From NCBI GenBank assembly GCA_038520475.1, contig JBCBLF010000083.1, positions 1-18,497 of the forward strand: DNA of 18,497 nucleotides, written 5' to 3'. This DNA is from JBCCWF01 sp038520475. GTDB taxonomy: Bacteria > Cyanobacteriota > Cyanobacteriia > CAKZMO01. Shown here piece by piece: positions 1 through 6,465 of the stretch. The notes below the pieces were generated by a model. It saw only the letters and a program-made list of their open reading frames with translations, was not told where the DNA came from and did no database searches. The position numbers and the translations under genes are program-made. Numbering within the stretch: the first letter of the stretch is position 1; the number at the start of each line of letters is the position of its first letter.

Positions 1-90
1 CCTCGCTGATGAATACAACATACAAACTGCCGGGATTGGTATTCTAACTTGCTCCCATCCGAAATGAGGTACGAATGAGCTTAATGAACC

Positions 91-112
91 TGAAGAGCAG
101 CAGTGCTCTTCA
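91..112. repeat. Perfect 9-bp inverted repeat (short hairpin)
   Basis: TGAAGAGCA at 91-99 pairs perfectly with TGCTCTTCA at 104-112 around a 4-nt loop. This would make a compact stable hairpin in RNA from either strand. No T-tract follows. Its role is unknown; it could be part of a transcript end or a dispersed palindromic element. Confidence 0.6.
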
Positions 113-227
113 ACCTATAGCCGATGCCAGTGCTGCTAGGACAAGACGGATATGCGTCAGGAAATCGAATAATACTCGGTGTCCTGGCCTAAATGGCTAA
201 AGCTACATCACGGGCGCTTACAGCTGT

Positions 228-296
228 GGAACAGCGCTAGATTTTCACAAGACTTTCCCCCTTGTGTCTAGCAGCTGTTCCCTGCTAGACACAAGG
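228..296. repeat. Overlapping, mutually exclusive hairpins
   Basis: A perfect 15-bp stem forms between 260-274 and 282-296 with a 7-nt loop. The segment 267-281 can instead pair with 228-241 over 14 bp with a single bulged A (273). Both pairings use 267-274, so they exclude each other, as in attenuators. A further 6-bp pairing (CACAAG 246-251 with CTTGTG 261-266) competes too. The element lies about 220 bp downstream of the ccmO stop. Either strand could form it in RNA. No U-tract follows, so simple termination is not obvious. Confidence 0.6.
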
Positions 297-338
297 ACTT
301 AGACAAAGTACCTTATCACTGAACATTGGCTAAGACCG

Positions 339-401
339 ACAGCGATACGAATCTTCAGCATCGTGCCAATTTTTCTATTTAAGGAAGTCTCGTATCGCTG
401 T
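339..401. repeat. Perfect 12-bp inverted repeat with 39-bp spacer
   Basis: ACAGCGATACGA at 339-350 is the exact reverse complement of TCGTATCGCTGT at 390-401. The 39-bp spacer is AT-rich. The element is 118 bp downstream of the ccmO stop. It could form a long-loop hairpin or be the termini of a very small mobile element, but no flanking target duplication was identified. Confidence 0.5.
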
Positions 402-518
402 GTGCTCGAATTAAACCAGTTATTTATTGAACGCTGTGCGGCGTGCGGCATACGGCGCTCAAAGAAACCTATATTCTAATCGCGGTGAGGTGAGATAAAT
501 GGAGGATTGCAGGCCTAG

Positions 519-1367
519 CTACTCGCTGTCGTCTTGATACATGTGCTTAGGCTCTGCCTCGGGTTCTGGTTCTGGCTGAAGCTCCAGTTCTTCTGCTGGT
601 GACAGCTCACGTAAGTCAGGCAACTCAATCTGTTGCTGCTCAGTTTCGTCTGCTGTGTCTTTCTCTCGCAGGTCAAGCGGCAAGGCCAGTGGTTTCGGCT
701 GATCGAGCCAGCAGCTTGCCACTGGAAGAGTATGTTCTAAATCGTCTAGCGGTCGAGGAATAATCATCACTGAATGCAGCTCGCCGATGCGCTCGGCTTC
801 GTGCATCCCAGACTCAATGGCGATTGTAACGTCAGCAACGTTTCCTCTGATGATTGCGGTGCATAACCCTGAGCCGACCATTTCGTAAGAGGCTAATTGG
901 ACTTCAGCAGACTTCAGCATGGCGTCTGCAGCTCCCACCATTGCTGGAAATCCGATTGTTTCTAGTAAGCCGATGGCTTGATTACTCAAACGGCTGTAGC
1001 CACGCTGTTCTGATAGTTCAAGCAGCTTGCTACCAATGGGTAAAACAGCATCAAGGTTAGGCAAGGGGCGGGGAATAACAATCTTAGACACCAATTGTCC
1101 AAACTGCTGGGCTGTCTCAGCGCCCGCTTCGACGGCAATCCGGACATCGGCAAGTCGGCCTCTCACCACCGCAGTACAATGCCCGCTGCCAATTTTCTCA
1201 AAACCCACCAGCGTTACGCCAGCTGACTTGAGCATCATATCAGCAGTGCCGATGATAGCAGGAAAACTCTGCGTTGAAACAAGCCCTAATGCCTTGTGCC
1301 TCATGTCTGGCACTTGCTGAGAGCGGGTTACTTCAGTAGAGAGTTGATGGCTTGTTGATAGATTCAC
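519..1367 (-). CDS. ccmO: Carboxysome shell protein CcmO (tandem BMC domains)
   Basis: CcmO is a minor shell component of the beta-carboxysome, needed for shell closure. The 282-residue product has two bacterial-microcompartment (BMC) domains, at about residues 25-112 and 130-217. Each has the family pattern G-F-PA..GAAD/TAD..LKSA, a VR/IRG strand and a closing IPRP motif. An acidic Glu/Pro-rich tail of about 60 residues follows. The reading frame could extend five codons upstream to another GTG, but those codons contain a near-perfect Shine-Dalgarno (GGAGGAGG) ending 5 nt before the GTG at 1367, so I choose the latter. It is the last gene of the ccmKLMNO operon, 168 bp after ccmN. Tandem BMC domains plus position exclude ordinary CcmK. 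Family assignment is very secure. Confidence 0.96.
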   Translation of the reverse strand: MNLSTSHQLSTEVTRSQQVPDMRHKALGLVSTQSFPAIIGTADMMLKSAGVTLVGFEKIGSGHCTAVVRGRLADVRIAVEAGAETAQQFGQLVSKIVIPRPLPNLDAVLPIGSKLLELSEQRGYSRLSNQAIGLLETIGFPAMVGAADAMLKSAEVQLASYEMVGSGLCTAIIRGNVADVTIAIESGMHEAERIGELHSVMIIPRPLDDLEHTLPVASCWLDQPKPLALPLDLREKDTADETEQQQIELPDLRELSPAEELELQPEPEPEAEPKHMYQDDSE

Positions 1368-1535
1368 GTTAGCCTCCTCCACACATGATTAAGACATCGA
1401 TTCACTGCATCCGCTACCTTTTCAGCAAATTATTTGGAATAGATGATGGTCTCAGAACAGGTTGGACATGCCTTACCATTCATTTATCATATCGTTCTTG
1501 ACTAAGCTGTCGTCTATAGACCAATAGCGATGAAT

Positions 1536-2162
1536 TTATGATTGCCCAGCTCCATTTGAAGGGTCTGTATTTTGAGAGCCAGTCGTCTCGATACGCTTTG
1601 TCGGAAACATCACCTGAATCAACTTTTCTACTGATGCTCGACCATACACAACCGTTTGCTTCATCGTGTGATTGGCAGATTGAGTTTGAGGTGGCGATGA
1701 CGGTTCTGATTGTGTTGAAGTTGATGCAGTAAATGACTGTTCAGTGGACGTTGCGCTAACAGATACATCGTGATGATCCTCTTCAGATAGCTCGTCTAAA
1801 TGAACAACGCGACTTGTATCTCCAATAAGAGAGCGAGGAGGGACTACCTGGTGGGCATTAATCTCAATTAGGGAAAAGAGGGTTGAAAAAGATCCAATGC
1901 AAGCATTTTCTCTGATTGTCCCTGAGCCTATGACCAATACCTTTGTGCCGATTGTCACGTCACAGTCAATTGAAAGACACCCACTTGGAACATGAAGAAT
2001 TGATTGTGGTCCAATAACAGTTCGTGCACCAATAATCAATTGACTATTTGGATCGGCCTGCAAAAACACATCTGACGCGATGCAAGCCTCTGGATGAATG
2101 ATCACGTTGCCACTCACGTAGAAGCAAAGCTCATTTAAGTGTTGAAGTGAGGGTGGATTCAT
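1536..2162 (-). CDS. ccmN: Carboxysome assembly protein CcmN
   Basis: CcmN bridges the CcmM-Rubisco core to the shell. The N-terminal part (about residues 15-118) is a left-handed beta-helix of hexapeptide repeats with regularly spaced I/V/L and G positions, and would bind the CcmM gamma-CA-like domain. A Ser/Thr/Gln-rich linker (about 130-168) follows. Then comes an amphipathic segment at about 171-190 containing VYG....VEKLIQVMFP, which matches the CcmN encapsulation peptide that recruits CcmK. Unusually, about 18 polar residues follow this peptide. The ATG at 2162 gives 208 residues. A TTG three codons upstream (2171) sits 5 nt after AGGA and is better placed for the ribosome, so the true start may be 2171. 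It lies between ccmM and ccmO. Confidence 0.93.
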   Translation of the reverse strand: MNPPSLQHLNELCFYVSGNVIIHPEACIASDVFLQADPNSQLIIGARTVIGPQSILHVPSGCLSIDCDVTIGTKVLVIGSGTIRENACIGSFSTLFSLIEINAHQVVPPRSLIGDTSRVVHLDELSEEDHHDVSVSATSTEQSFTASTSTQSEPSSPPQTQSANHTMKQTVVYGRASVEKLIQVMFPTKRIETTGSQNTDPSNGAGQS

Positions 2163-2320
2163 GTTGATCAATCAATTCCTAATCTCCAACACTCATGTCG
2201 CAAGATCACTACAGACTACTCACAGATGTCTAGAGCACGACGTTTTTGTCTAAAAAGGGGACGTTTACCCTTTGCGCTCTGAGAATGGTGCTGCTGAGCA
2301 GTCTGCTGTGTTGCTAGCGA

Positions 2321-4357
2321 TTACGGGCGCTGGATCATGGTTTCTGCAACTCTACGCTTTGCTTTAGCATCGATACCAATTAGCCGGACATATTCTCCAC
2401 GATGCTCGTTCAAGCATGTTTCAAGGTCACGGATGACATCTGCTGAACGACTCGATTGGATTGGAGCACAACTGGACCATGACGATGTTCTGAAACGTCG
2501 TGCATCTGCATGCTCAGTGCCGATTCGATACCCCTGAGAAAGAAGATTCTCGATTAATTGCACCGTCTCTGTGTTGAGTGATTGACTTGAAACAGGCTGA
2601 CGATACGTCTGGCTAGAAGCGCTATATGTAGATGCCGTTGATGATGCGGACGAAGATTGCTTGCGGCGATCGCCTGGGCGCTGAATAATCTGTTCCATCA
2701 CTCTGCGCTTCGCATTGGGATCAACACCAATCATTCGAACATAATCGTTTGGATGATCAGCGATACAGGCTTCAAGTGCTGCCATAACGTCAGCAACACG
2801 ACTCGACTGGATCGACCCACAACTCTTCCAAGATGATGTTTGGAATCGGCGGGCATCAGCGAATTCGACGCTGACCCGGTAGCCGTGGTTAAGAAGTTGA
2901 CTAACCTGAGAGGAGACATCACCGGATAGAGACATCGTCTCGTTTGAATGGCGGGCTCCATTTGATGAAGGGTGGCTGTAATCTGACTGCGATGAAGCGG
3001 TGCGGGATGAGGTCGCTGATGGGCGATCGTCAGGCCGCTGAACAATTAGCTCAAGAACCCGACGCTTCGCTTGAGCATCGATGCCAATCAATCGAACATA
3101 TTCACCTGCATGTTCTGCCAAACATGCATCAATTGCTGCTAGTACCTCTGACTCACGAGTCGATTGAACAATCGGACAACTCTTCCATGATGCGATTCGG
3201 AATCGTCGTTTGTCTGCGTGCTCCATCCCAACTTTGTACCCCTGGCGTAGCAAGTCTTGGACTTGCTGAACCACATTCGTACCTGCCGCCGAACCGTTTG
3301 ATGGGGTGTATCGCCCGTTTCCATTTTGGCTGTGATTCGACGTTGCAGTAAATGAACTAGATGTGGCGGACGAACCATTTGACCCAACAACCTTTCCACC
3401 CGGGCGTTGAATAATCTTCTCCATCACTCGACGCTTGGCTTGGGTATCAACGCCTAACAAGCGAACGTAGTCAGATGAGTGCTCAGCCAAGCATGTCTCA
3501 ATAGCCGATAACACGTCTGCTTGACGCGTTGACTGAATAGAGGAGCAGCTTTTCCACGAAGACGTTTGAAAGCGACGGGGATCAGCAAACTCTGCGCCAA
3601 CTTGGTATCCCTGGGCTAACAGGTTACGAACGTCATTTGCAATCTCAGCACTCAAGCGCTGACTGGATGAAGAACTTGAGGAATTTTGAGGTTTCATAGT
3701 GGCAGAGGTAGTGGTGGACTGATAGGTTTTTTCTAATTCACTTCGAATAGCAGCAACACAGGCGATATCACTTGCACATTGATATCCAGAGCGTAAGGCG
3801 TTATTGACATTGACGACATGACCCGCAAATTCAACGTCCGTGGCAGATGCACTCGGTAATCGATCTGCCTGTTGCTGCGTTGTAATCACAGCTCCAGACG
3901 GCACGTAGCGATTTGGTGGAATTTCAACGTCTTGGATCAGTGCGTGCATCATCACAATGCAGCCATCCCCAATCCGGGCGTTGAACACTGTTGAGCGAAA
4001 GCCAATGAAGCAGTTGTTGCCAATGTAAGCAGGACCGTGAACAAGGGCCATGTGGGTGATCGATGTGTTTTGACCGATCCAGACTGAGTATTGTTTCTGG
4101 TTCTCTCCGATAACCCGACCTTCTTCTAAGCCGTGAATAACGACGCCGTCCTGAAGATTGCTACTCTCCCCAATGTAAAATGGCCCACCCTCGTCGGCTC
4201 GAATTGATGTTCCCGGCGCGATCAAAACGTTAGGACCAACTTCCACATCACCAATGATGTTTGAAAAGGAATGGACGTATGAAGTTTCGTGGATTTTGGG
4301 CTGGTTCAAACTCCGAGACCACGGAGTTGGAGGAGCCGCAGACTGATGAGCAGCCAT
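2321..4357 (-). CDS. ccmM: Carboxysome scaffold CcmM: gamma-carbonic anhydrase domain plus four Rubisco small-subunit-like domains
   Basis: CcmM (678 residues) condenses Rubisco inside the beta-carboxysome. Residues about 20-200 form a gamma-carbonic-anhydrase beta-helix. His75, His102 and His107 occupy the expected zinc-ligand positions, and Cys194 and Cys200 match the disulfide known to activate the CcmM anhydrase of Thermosynechococcus, so the domain is probably catalytic. Four small-subunit-like (SSUL) domains follow at about 234-318, 360-442, 478-561 and 594-678, joined by Ser/Thr/Asn-rich linkers. Each contains a W-x-S-C motif and a second Cys exactly 18 residues later (271/289, 394/412, 513/531, 630/648), the spacing of the redox-sensitive pair that controls Rubisco binding. 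ATG 4357 is preceded by TAGGAG at good spacing. Met221, just before SSUL1, could start a short SSUL-only form, but no ribosome site precedes it. Confidence 0.98.
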   Translation of the reverse strand: MAAHQSAAPPTPWSRSLNQPKIHETSYVHSFSNIIGDVEVGPNVLIAPGTSIRADEGGPFYIGESSNLQDGVVIHGLEEGRVIGENQKQYSVWIGQNTSITHMALVHGPAYIGNNCFIGFRSTVFNARIGDGCIVMMHALIQDVEIPPNRYVPSGAVITTQQQADRLPSASATDVEFAGHVVNVNNALRSGYQCASDIACVAAIRSELEKTYQSTTTSATMKPQNSSSSSSSQRLSAEIANDVRNLLAQGYQVGAEFADPRRFQTSSWKSCSSIQSTRQADVLSAIETCLAEHSSDYVRLLGVDTQAKRRVMEKIIQRPGGKVVGSNGSSATSSSFTATSNHSQNGNGRYTPSNGSAAGTNVVQQVQDLLRQGYKVGMEHADKRRFRIASWKSCPIVQSTRESEVLAAIDACLAEHAGEYVRLIGIDAQAKRRVLELIVQRPDDRPSATSSRTASSQSDYSHPSSNGARHSNETMSLSGDVSSQVSQLLNHGYRVSVEFADARRFQTSSWKSCGSIQSSRVADVMAALEACIADHPNDYVRMIGVDPNAKRRVMEQIIQRPGDRRKQSSSASSTASTYSASSQTYRQPVSSQSLNTETVQLIENLLSQGYRIGTEHADARRFRTSSWSSCAPIQSSRSADVIRDLETCLNEHRGEYVRLIGIDAKAKRRVAETMIQRP

Positions 4358-4538
4358 GGCAGGAATCTCCTAAACAATCAACATCAGAAACACAAATACA
4401 TCAGTAGCTAAATTATGAAGAAACAATGCGAACGCCTGTAGCCCTGTATCGTTAACTACAAAACTTGCTTGGCAAGCAATTGATGCCCCGGTCGTACCGT
4501 AATTCAAACAAACCTAAACATGCAAATGAACGATCGCC

Positions 4539-4841
4539 CTAGCGATCGCTTTCTCGCTTGCTGTAAAGAAATCGTTGATCAACGCTAATGGTGTCAATAA
4601 TTCCGATGACGAGAGCATCAAGTGGACGATGTTCCCCCCTTGGGGTTTGGCGAGCCGCACTTCCGCGACTAACTAAGACCCATTCATCGACACCTGCGCC
4701 CACATTATCTGCAGCGACTTCATAATCCGGGAGCGGATTCCCGTCCTCATCAATCAATTGAACAAGGAGAAACTTAACTCCTGTTAAGCTCTCTTCTTTT
4801 TGAGTACTAACAACCGTTCCACGGACTTTTGCGATCTGCAT
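4539..4841 (-). CDS. ccmL: Carboxysome vertex protein CcmL
   Basis: CcmL forms pentamers that close the twelve vertices of the carboxysome shell (EutN/CcmL family). The 100-residue product starts MQIAKVRGTVVSTQKE and continues with the family's typical GVKFLLVQ strand, ...ADNVGAGVDEWVLVSRGSAAR... and a final D-x-IIDT strand. The frame is open 20 codons further upstream (TTG at 4901, ATG at 4868), but CcmL proteins normally begin at the MQIAKV position, so I chose ATG 4841 despite no clear Shine-Dalgarno there. It follows ccmK after a 269-bp gap containing a strong hairpin and precedes ccmM by 181 bp. Weak initiation plus the hairpin fits the low copy number needed for a vertex protein. Confidence 0.95.
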   Translation of the reverse strand: MQIAKVRGTVVSTQKEESLTGVKFLLVQLIDEDGNPLPDYEVAADNVGAGVDEWVLVSRGSAARQTPRGEHRPLDALVIGIIDTISVDQRFLYSKRESDR

Positions 4842-5061
4842 TACTACACTATCGAGCGACTGGGACATACCAGAAACGCTATCTCTTAGAAAACTCGACA
4901 AACGTCAAGAGCTTCGACGTATCGATCAGGAAGTACCATGTGGCGCTATTAGACAAGTAGTCATGCAAGCGAATAACAGCTGCTGACTGTCCACTACTGG
5001 GACATCACTCATTCCACCGATAACTTAAGCTTTCGCCCCTAGAAACAGCGTCTTCAATCGG

Positions 5062-5100
5062 TGAGCATATGAATCGAACTTAGCTCAACTCATATGCTCA
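5062..5100 (-). promoter_or_regulatory. Perfect 11-bp hairpin between ccmK and ccmL
   Basis: TGAGCATATGA at 5062-5072 is the exact reverse complement of 5090-5100, with a 17-nt loop. It begins 11 nt downstream of the ccmK stop. No U-tract follows on the minus strand, so it is more likely a partial terminator, an RNase processing site or a 3' stabiliser of the ccmK message than a full terminator. It would raise CcmK (hexamers, thousands per shell) relative to CcmL (pentamers, about 60 chains). That role is inference. Confidence 0.6.
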
Positions 5101-5110
5101 GCATCAACTG

Positions 5111-5419
5111 TCAACTTCGGAACTGCTCGACCGCTTCCGTGTAGCGAATTGGCAAGACGTATTCCAAGTTTTCGTGAGGGCGCGCAATGATGTGAGTAGA
5201 TAGCACTTCACCACCGTTTACTCGCTTTGCATTTTCGATACCTGCTGCGACAGATGCTTGAACCTCAGAAACATCTCCGCGAACGATGACTGTAACGCGA
5301 CCGCTACCAATCTTCTCGTAGCCAACCAACGTTACACGAGCAGCCTTGACCATCGCATCAGCTGCTTCGACAACTGCAGGAAAACCTAGAGTTTCTACCA
5401 TTCCAACTGCAATAGGCAT
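5111..5419 (-). CDS. ccmK2: Major carboxysome shell protein CcmK (CcmK2-like)
   Basis: A single-BMC-domain shell protein of 102 residues forming the hexameric facets of the beta-carboxysome. The sequence is almost the CcmK2 consensus: AVGM.ET.GFPA near the start, KIGSG pore loop at residues 36-40, VRGDVSEVQASV, HIIARPHEN and the C-terminal LPIRYTE.VEQFR. ATG 5419 is preceded by AGAGGAGA at ideal spacing, the strongest ribosome site in the operon. It is first in ccmK-L-M-N-O. Many beta-cyanobacteria have ccmK1 and ccmK2 in tandem here, but only one copy is present in this window. I use K2 because of the close match and length; K1 is so similar that the number is provisional. Confidence 0.97.
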   Translation of the reverse strand: MPIAVGMVETLGFPAVVEAADAMVKAARVTLVGYEKIGSGRVTVIVRGDVSEVQASVAAGIENAKRVNGGEVLSTHIIARPHENLEYVLPIRYTEAVEQFRS

Positions 5420-5544
5420 TATCTATTCTCCTCTTTCCAAAAAAATCAGTAATAACAACGGAACAACTTACAAATCTGCTGAGTCAGGACATTGCGATAA
5501 CAGATACCTAACACTCAGAAAACACCTTAAATTTCCCAAGATTA

Positions 5545-5574
5545 AGAATACTAGCCCGATTGAATCTTTGACAA
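5545..5574 (-). promoter_or_regulatory. Candidate ccm operon promoter
   Basis: On the minus strand TTGTCA (5569-5574; 5 of 6 to the -35 consensus) is followed after 18 bp by TATTCT (5545-5550; 4 of 6 to the -10). Transcription would start near 5538 and leave a leader of about 120 nt before ccmK. Such a match can arise by chance in AT-rich DNA, so this is only a candidate. Confidence 0.35.
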
Positions 5575-5618
5575 CATAAATGAGAATGATGATCTCAAAT
5601 ATTATCTATATGCAGAGC

Positions 5619-5714
5619 TTATAGAACTAATTTTAGAGATGGCATCCAACCTCTAACATTTGTCGCACAGTCGATTGAGATGAACTTTTCTTTTGTTATT
5701 CTTGCGGGACTCAT
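5619..5714 (-). CDS. Possible 31-residue small protein or leader peptide upstream of ccmK
   Basis: An ATG at 5714 is preceded by AAAGGAGA (about 5725-5733) at a workable distance of about 11 nt, and opens a 31-codon frame ending in TAA. The peptide begins MSPARITKEKF and is mildly basic. I recognise no family. It lies upstream of the candidate ccmK promoter, so it would need its own transcript, or a longer ccm transcript starting further upstream. The ribosome site is the only positive evidence; it may be a chance frame. Confidence 0.25.
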   Translation of the reverse strand: MSPARITKEKFISIDCATNVRGWMPSLKLVL

Positions 5715-6367
5715 GCAACTTCGGTCTCCTTTCAACTCTCTGTGAACAAGAGTTTTCGCGTTATGGAAAACCGCTGCGTTTTTGTCGCTCTCAATCGTAT
5801 CAGCGATACACAGACTGAAAAATCAGCCTACTTTAGGGCGCAATGTTTCAACTTCAAAGGTTGACAAAATTCCCTTTATAAGATGTGAATCTGTTCGTGA
5901 GAATGCTAAGATTTGTTGTCTTCCAGACTTGATCGACTCAACCTTTACACTCAAAAAATAGATTTCACGCTGATCATATCATTGGGTTATGGACGTCCTA
6001 ACGAAGTGCAATCAAGACGTACAAACTTTAATCTTGTTTGGATTTCTCATCACTTTGAACAAGAAATGTTCAAGCAACTTTTTAAAGATAAATATTATTT
6101 GAAGTGACGACTCAGTGAGGCTAAGTCATTCTAGAAAGTGGCATTAATAAGAATGTCAAACTGAATTCAGACGAACGGTGTGAATCGTCAAATCAGGCTA
6201 TGTCCGATGTGGACGTCGTCACGGGCGCATTCGGTCTCGAACTCCTGTACTGTATATGTATAGGACATCAAGCTTAGACTGAGTAGGTGCGATCGCCTAT
6301 GACATAGATTCAATTAGGTGTTATTCGAGCTGAATTTAAAGCGCGTGCTCGTAAAAAGATTGGCAGT

Positions 6368-6394
6368 TTCTTTGTATATTTTGTGCACAAAGAA
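6368..6394. promoter_or_regulatory. Candidate operator upstream of ndhF4
   Basis: TTCTTTGT (6368-6375) is the reverse complement of ACAAAGAA (6387-6394), and the 10-bp palindrome TTGTGCACAA sits at 6381-6390 inside it. A TATATT at 6375-6380 could be a -10 box. The element is 72-98 bp before the ndhF4 ATG, a usual place for a LysR-type regulator, the class that controls CO2-uptake genes in cyanobacteria. The regulator itself cannot be told from this. Confidence 0.3.
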
Positions 6395-6465
6395 GTTGCT
6401 AGCTCTGTTTGACGTCATGACCTAAACGGTCTGAGATGATGAGGTGATAGTAGGGCGAATTTAAG

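Larger units (their letters stand above)
1..518. other. Non-coding region downstream of ccmO, rich in inverted repeats
   Basis: No convincing gene is visible on either strand. The first 67 bases are open in one plus-strand frame and could be the last 21 codons of a gene entering from the left, but nothing in that peptide is recognisable. The rest is dominated by inverted repeats, listed separately (91-112, 228-296, 339-401). Since ccmO ends at 519 on the minus strand, these structures lie in the 3' flank of the carboxysome operon and may terminate or stabilise its mRNA. No run of T follows any of them on the minus strand, so none is a textbook intrinsic terminator. Confidence 0.6.
5420..6465. 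other. Divergent regulatory region between ccm and ndhF4 operons
   Basis: About 1.05 kb, AT-rich, with no well-supported large gene. It must contain the promoters of the carboxysome operon (leftward) and of ndhF4-ndhD4-cupB (rightward). I see a candidate ccmK promoter (5545-5574), a possible 31-codon reading frame with a good ribosome site upstream of it (5619-5714), and an inverted repeat about 70 bp before ndhF4 (6368-6394). The middle, roughly 5740-6360, shows nothing further that I can support. Confidence 0.6.

Noticed and set aside
2..67. Possible last 21 codons of a gene entering from the left on the plus strand
   Set aside because: Too short to distinguish from chance and the peptide is not recognisable.
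5913..6107. 64-codon plus-strand frame between the ccm and ndhF4 operons
   Set aside because: TTG start, no ribosome site, no protein-like pattern, in AT-rich regulatory DNA.
6201..6278. 25-codon ATG frame on the plus strand upstream of ndhF4
   Set aside because: AGG lies only 2 nt from the ATG, too close to work, and the peptide has no features.
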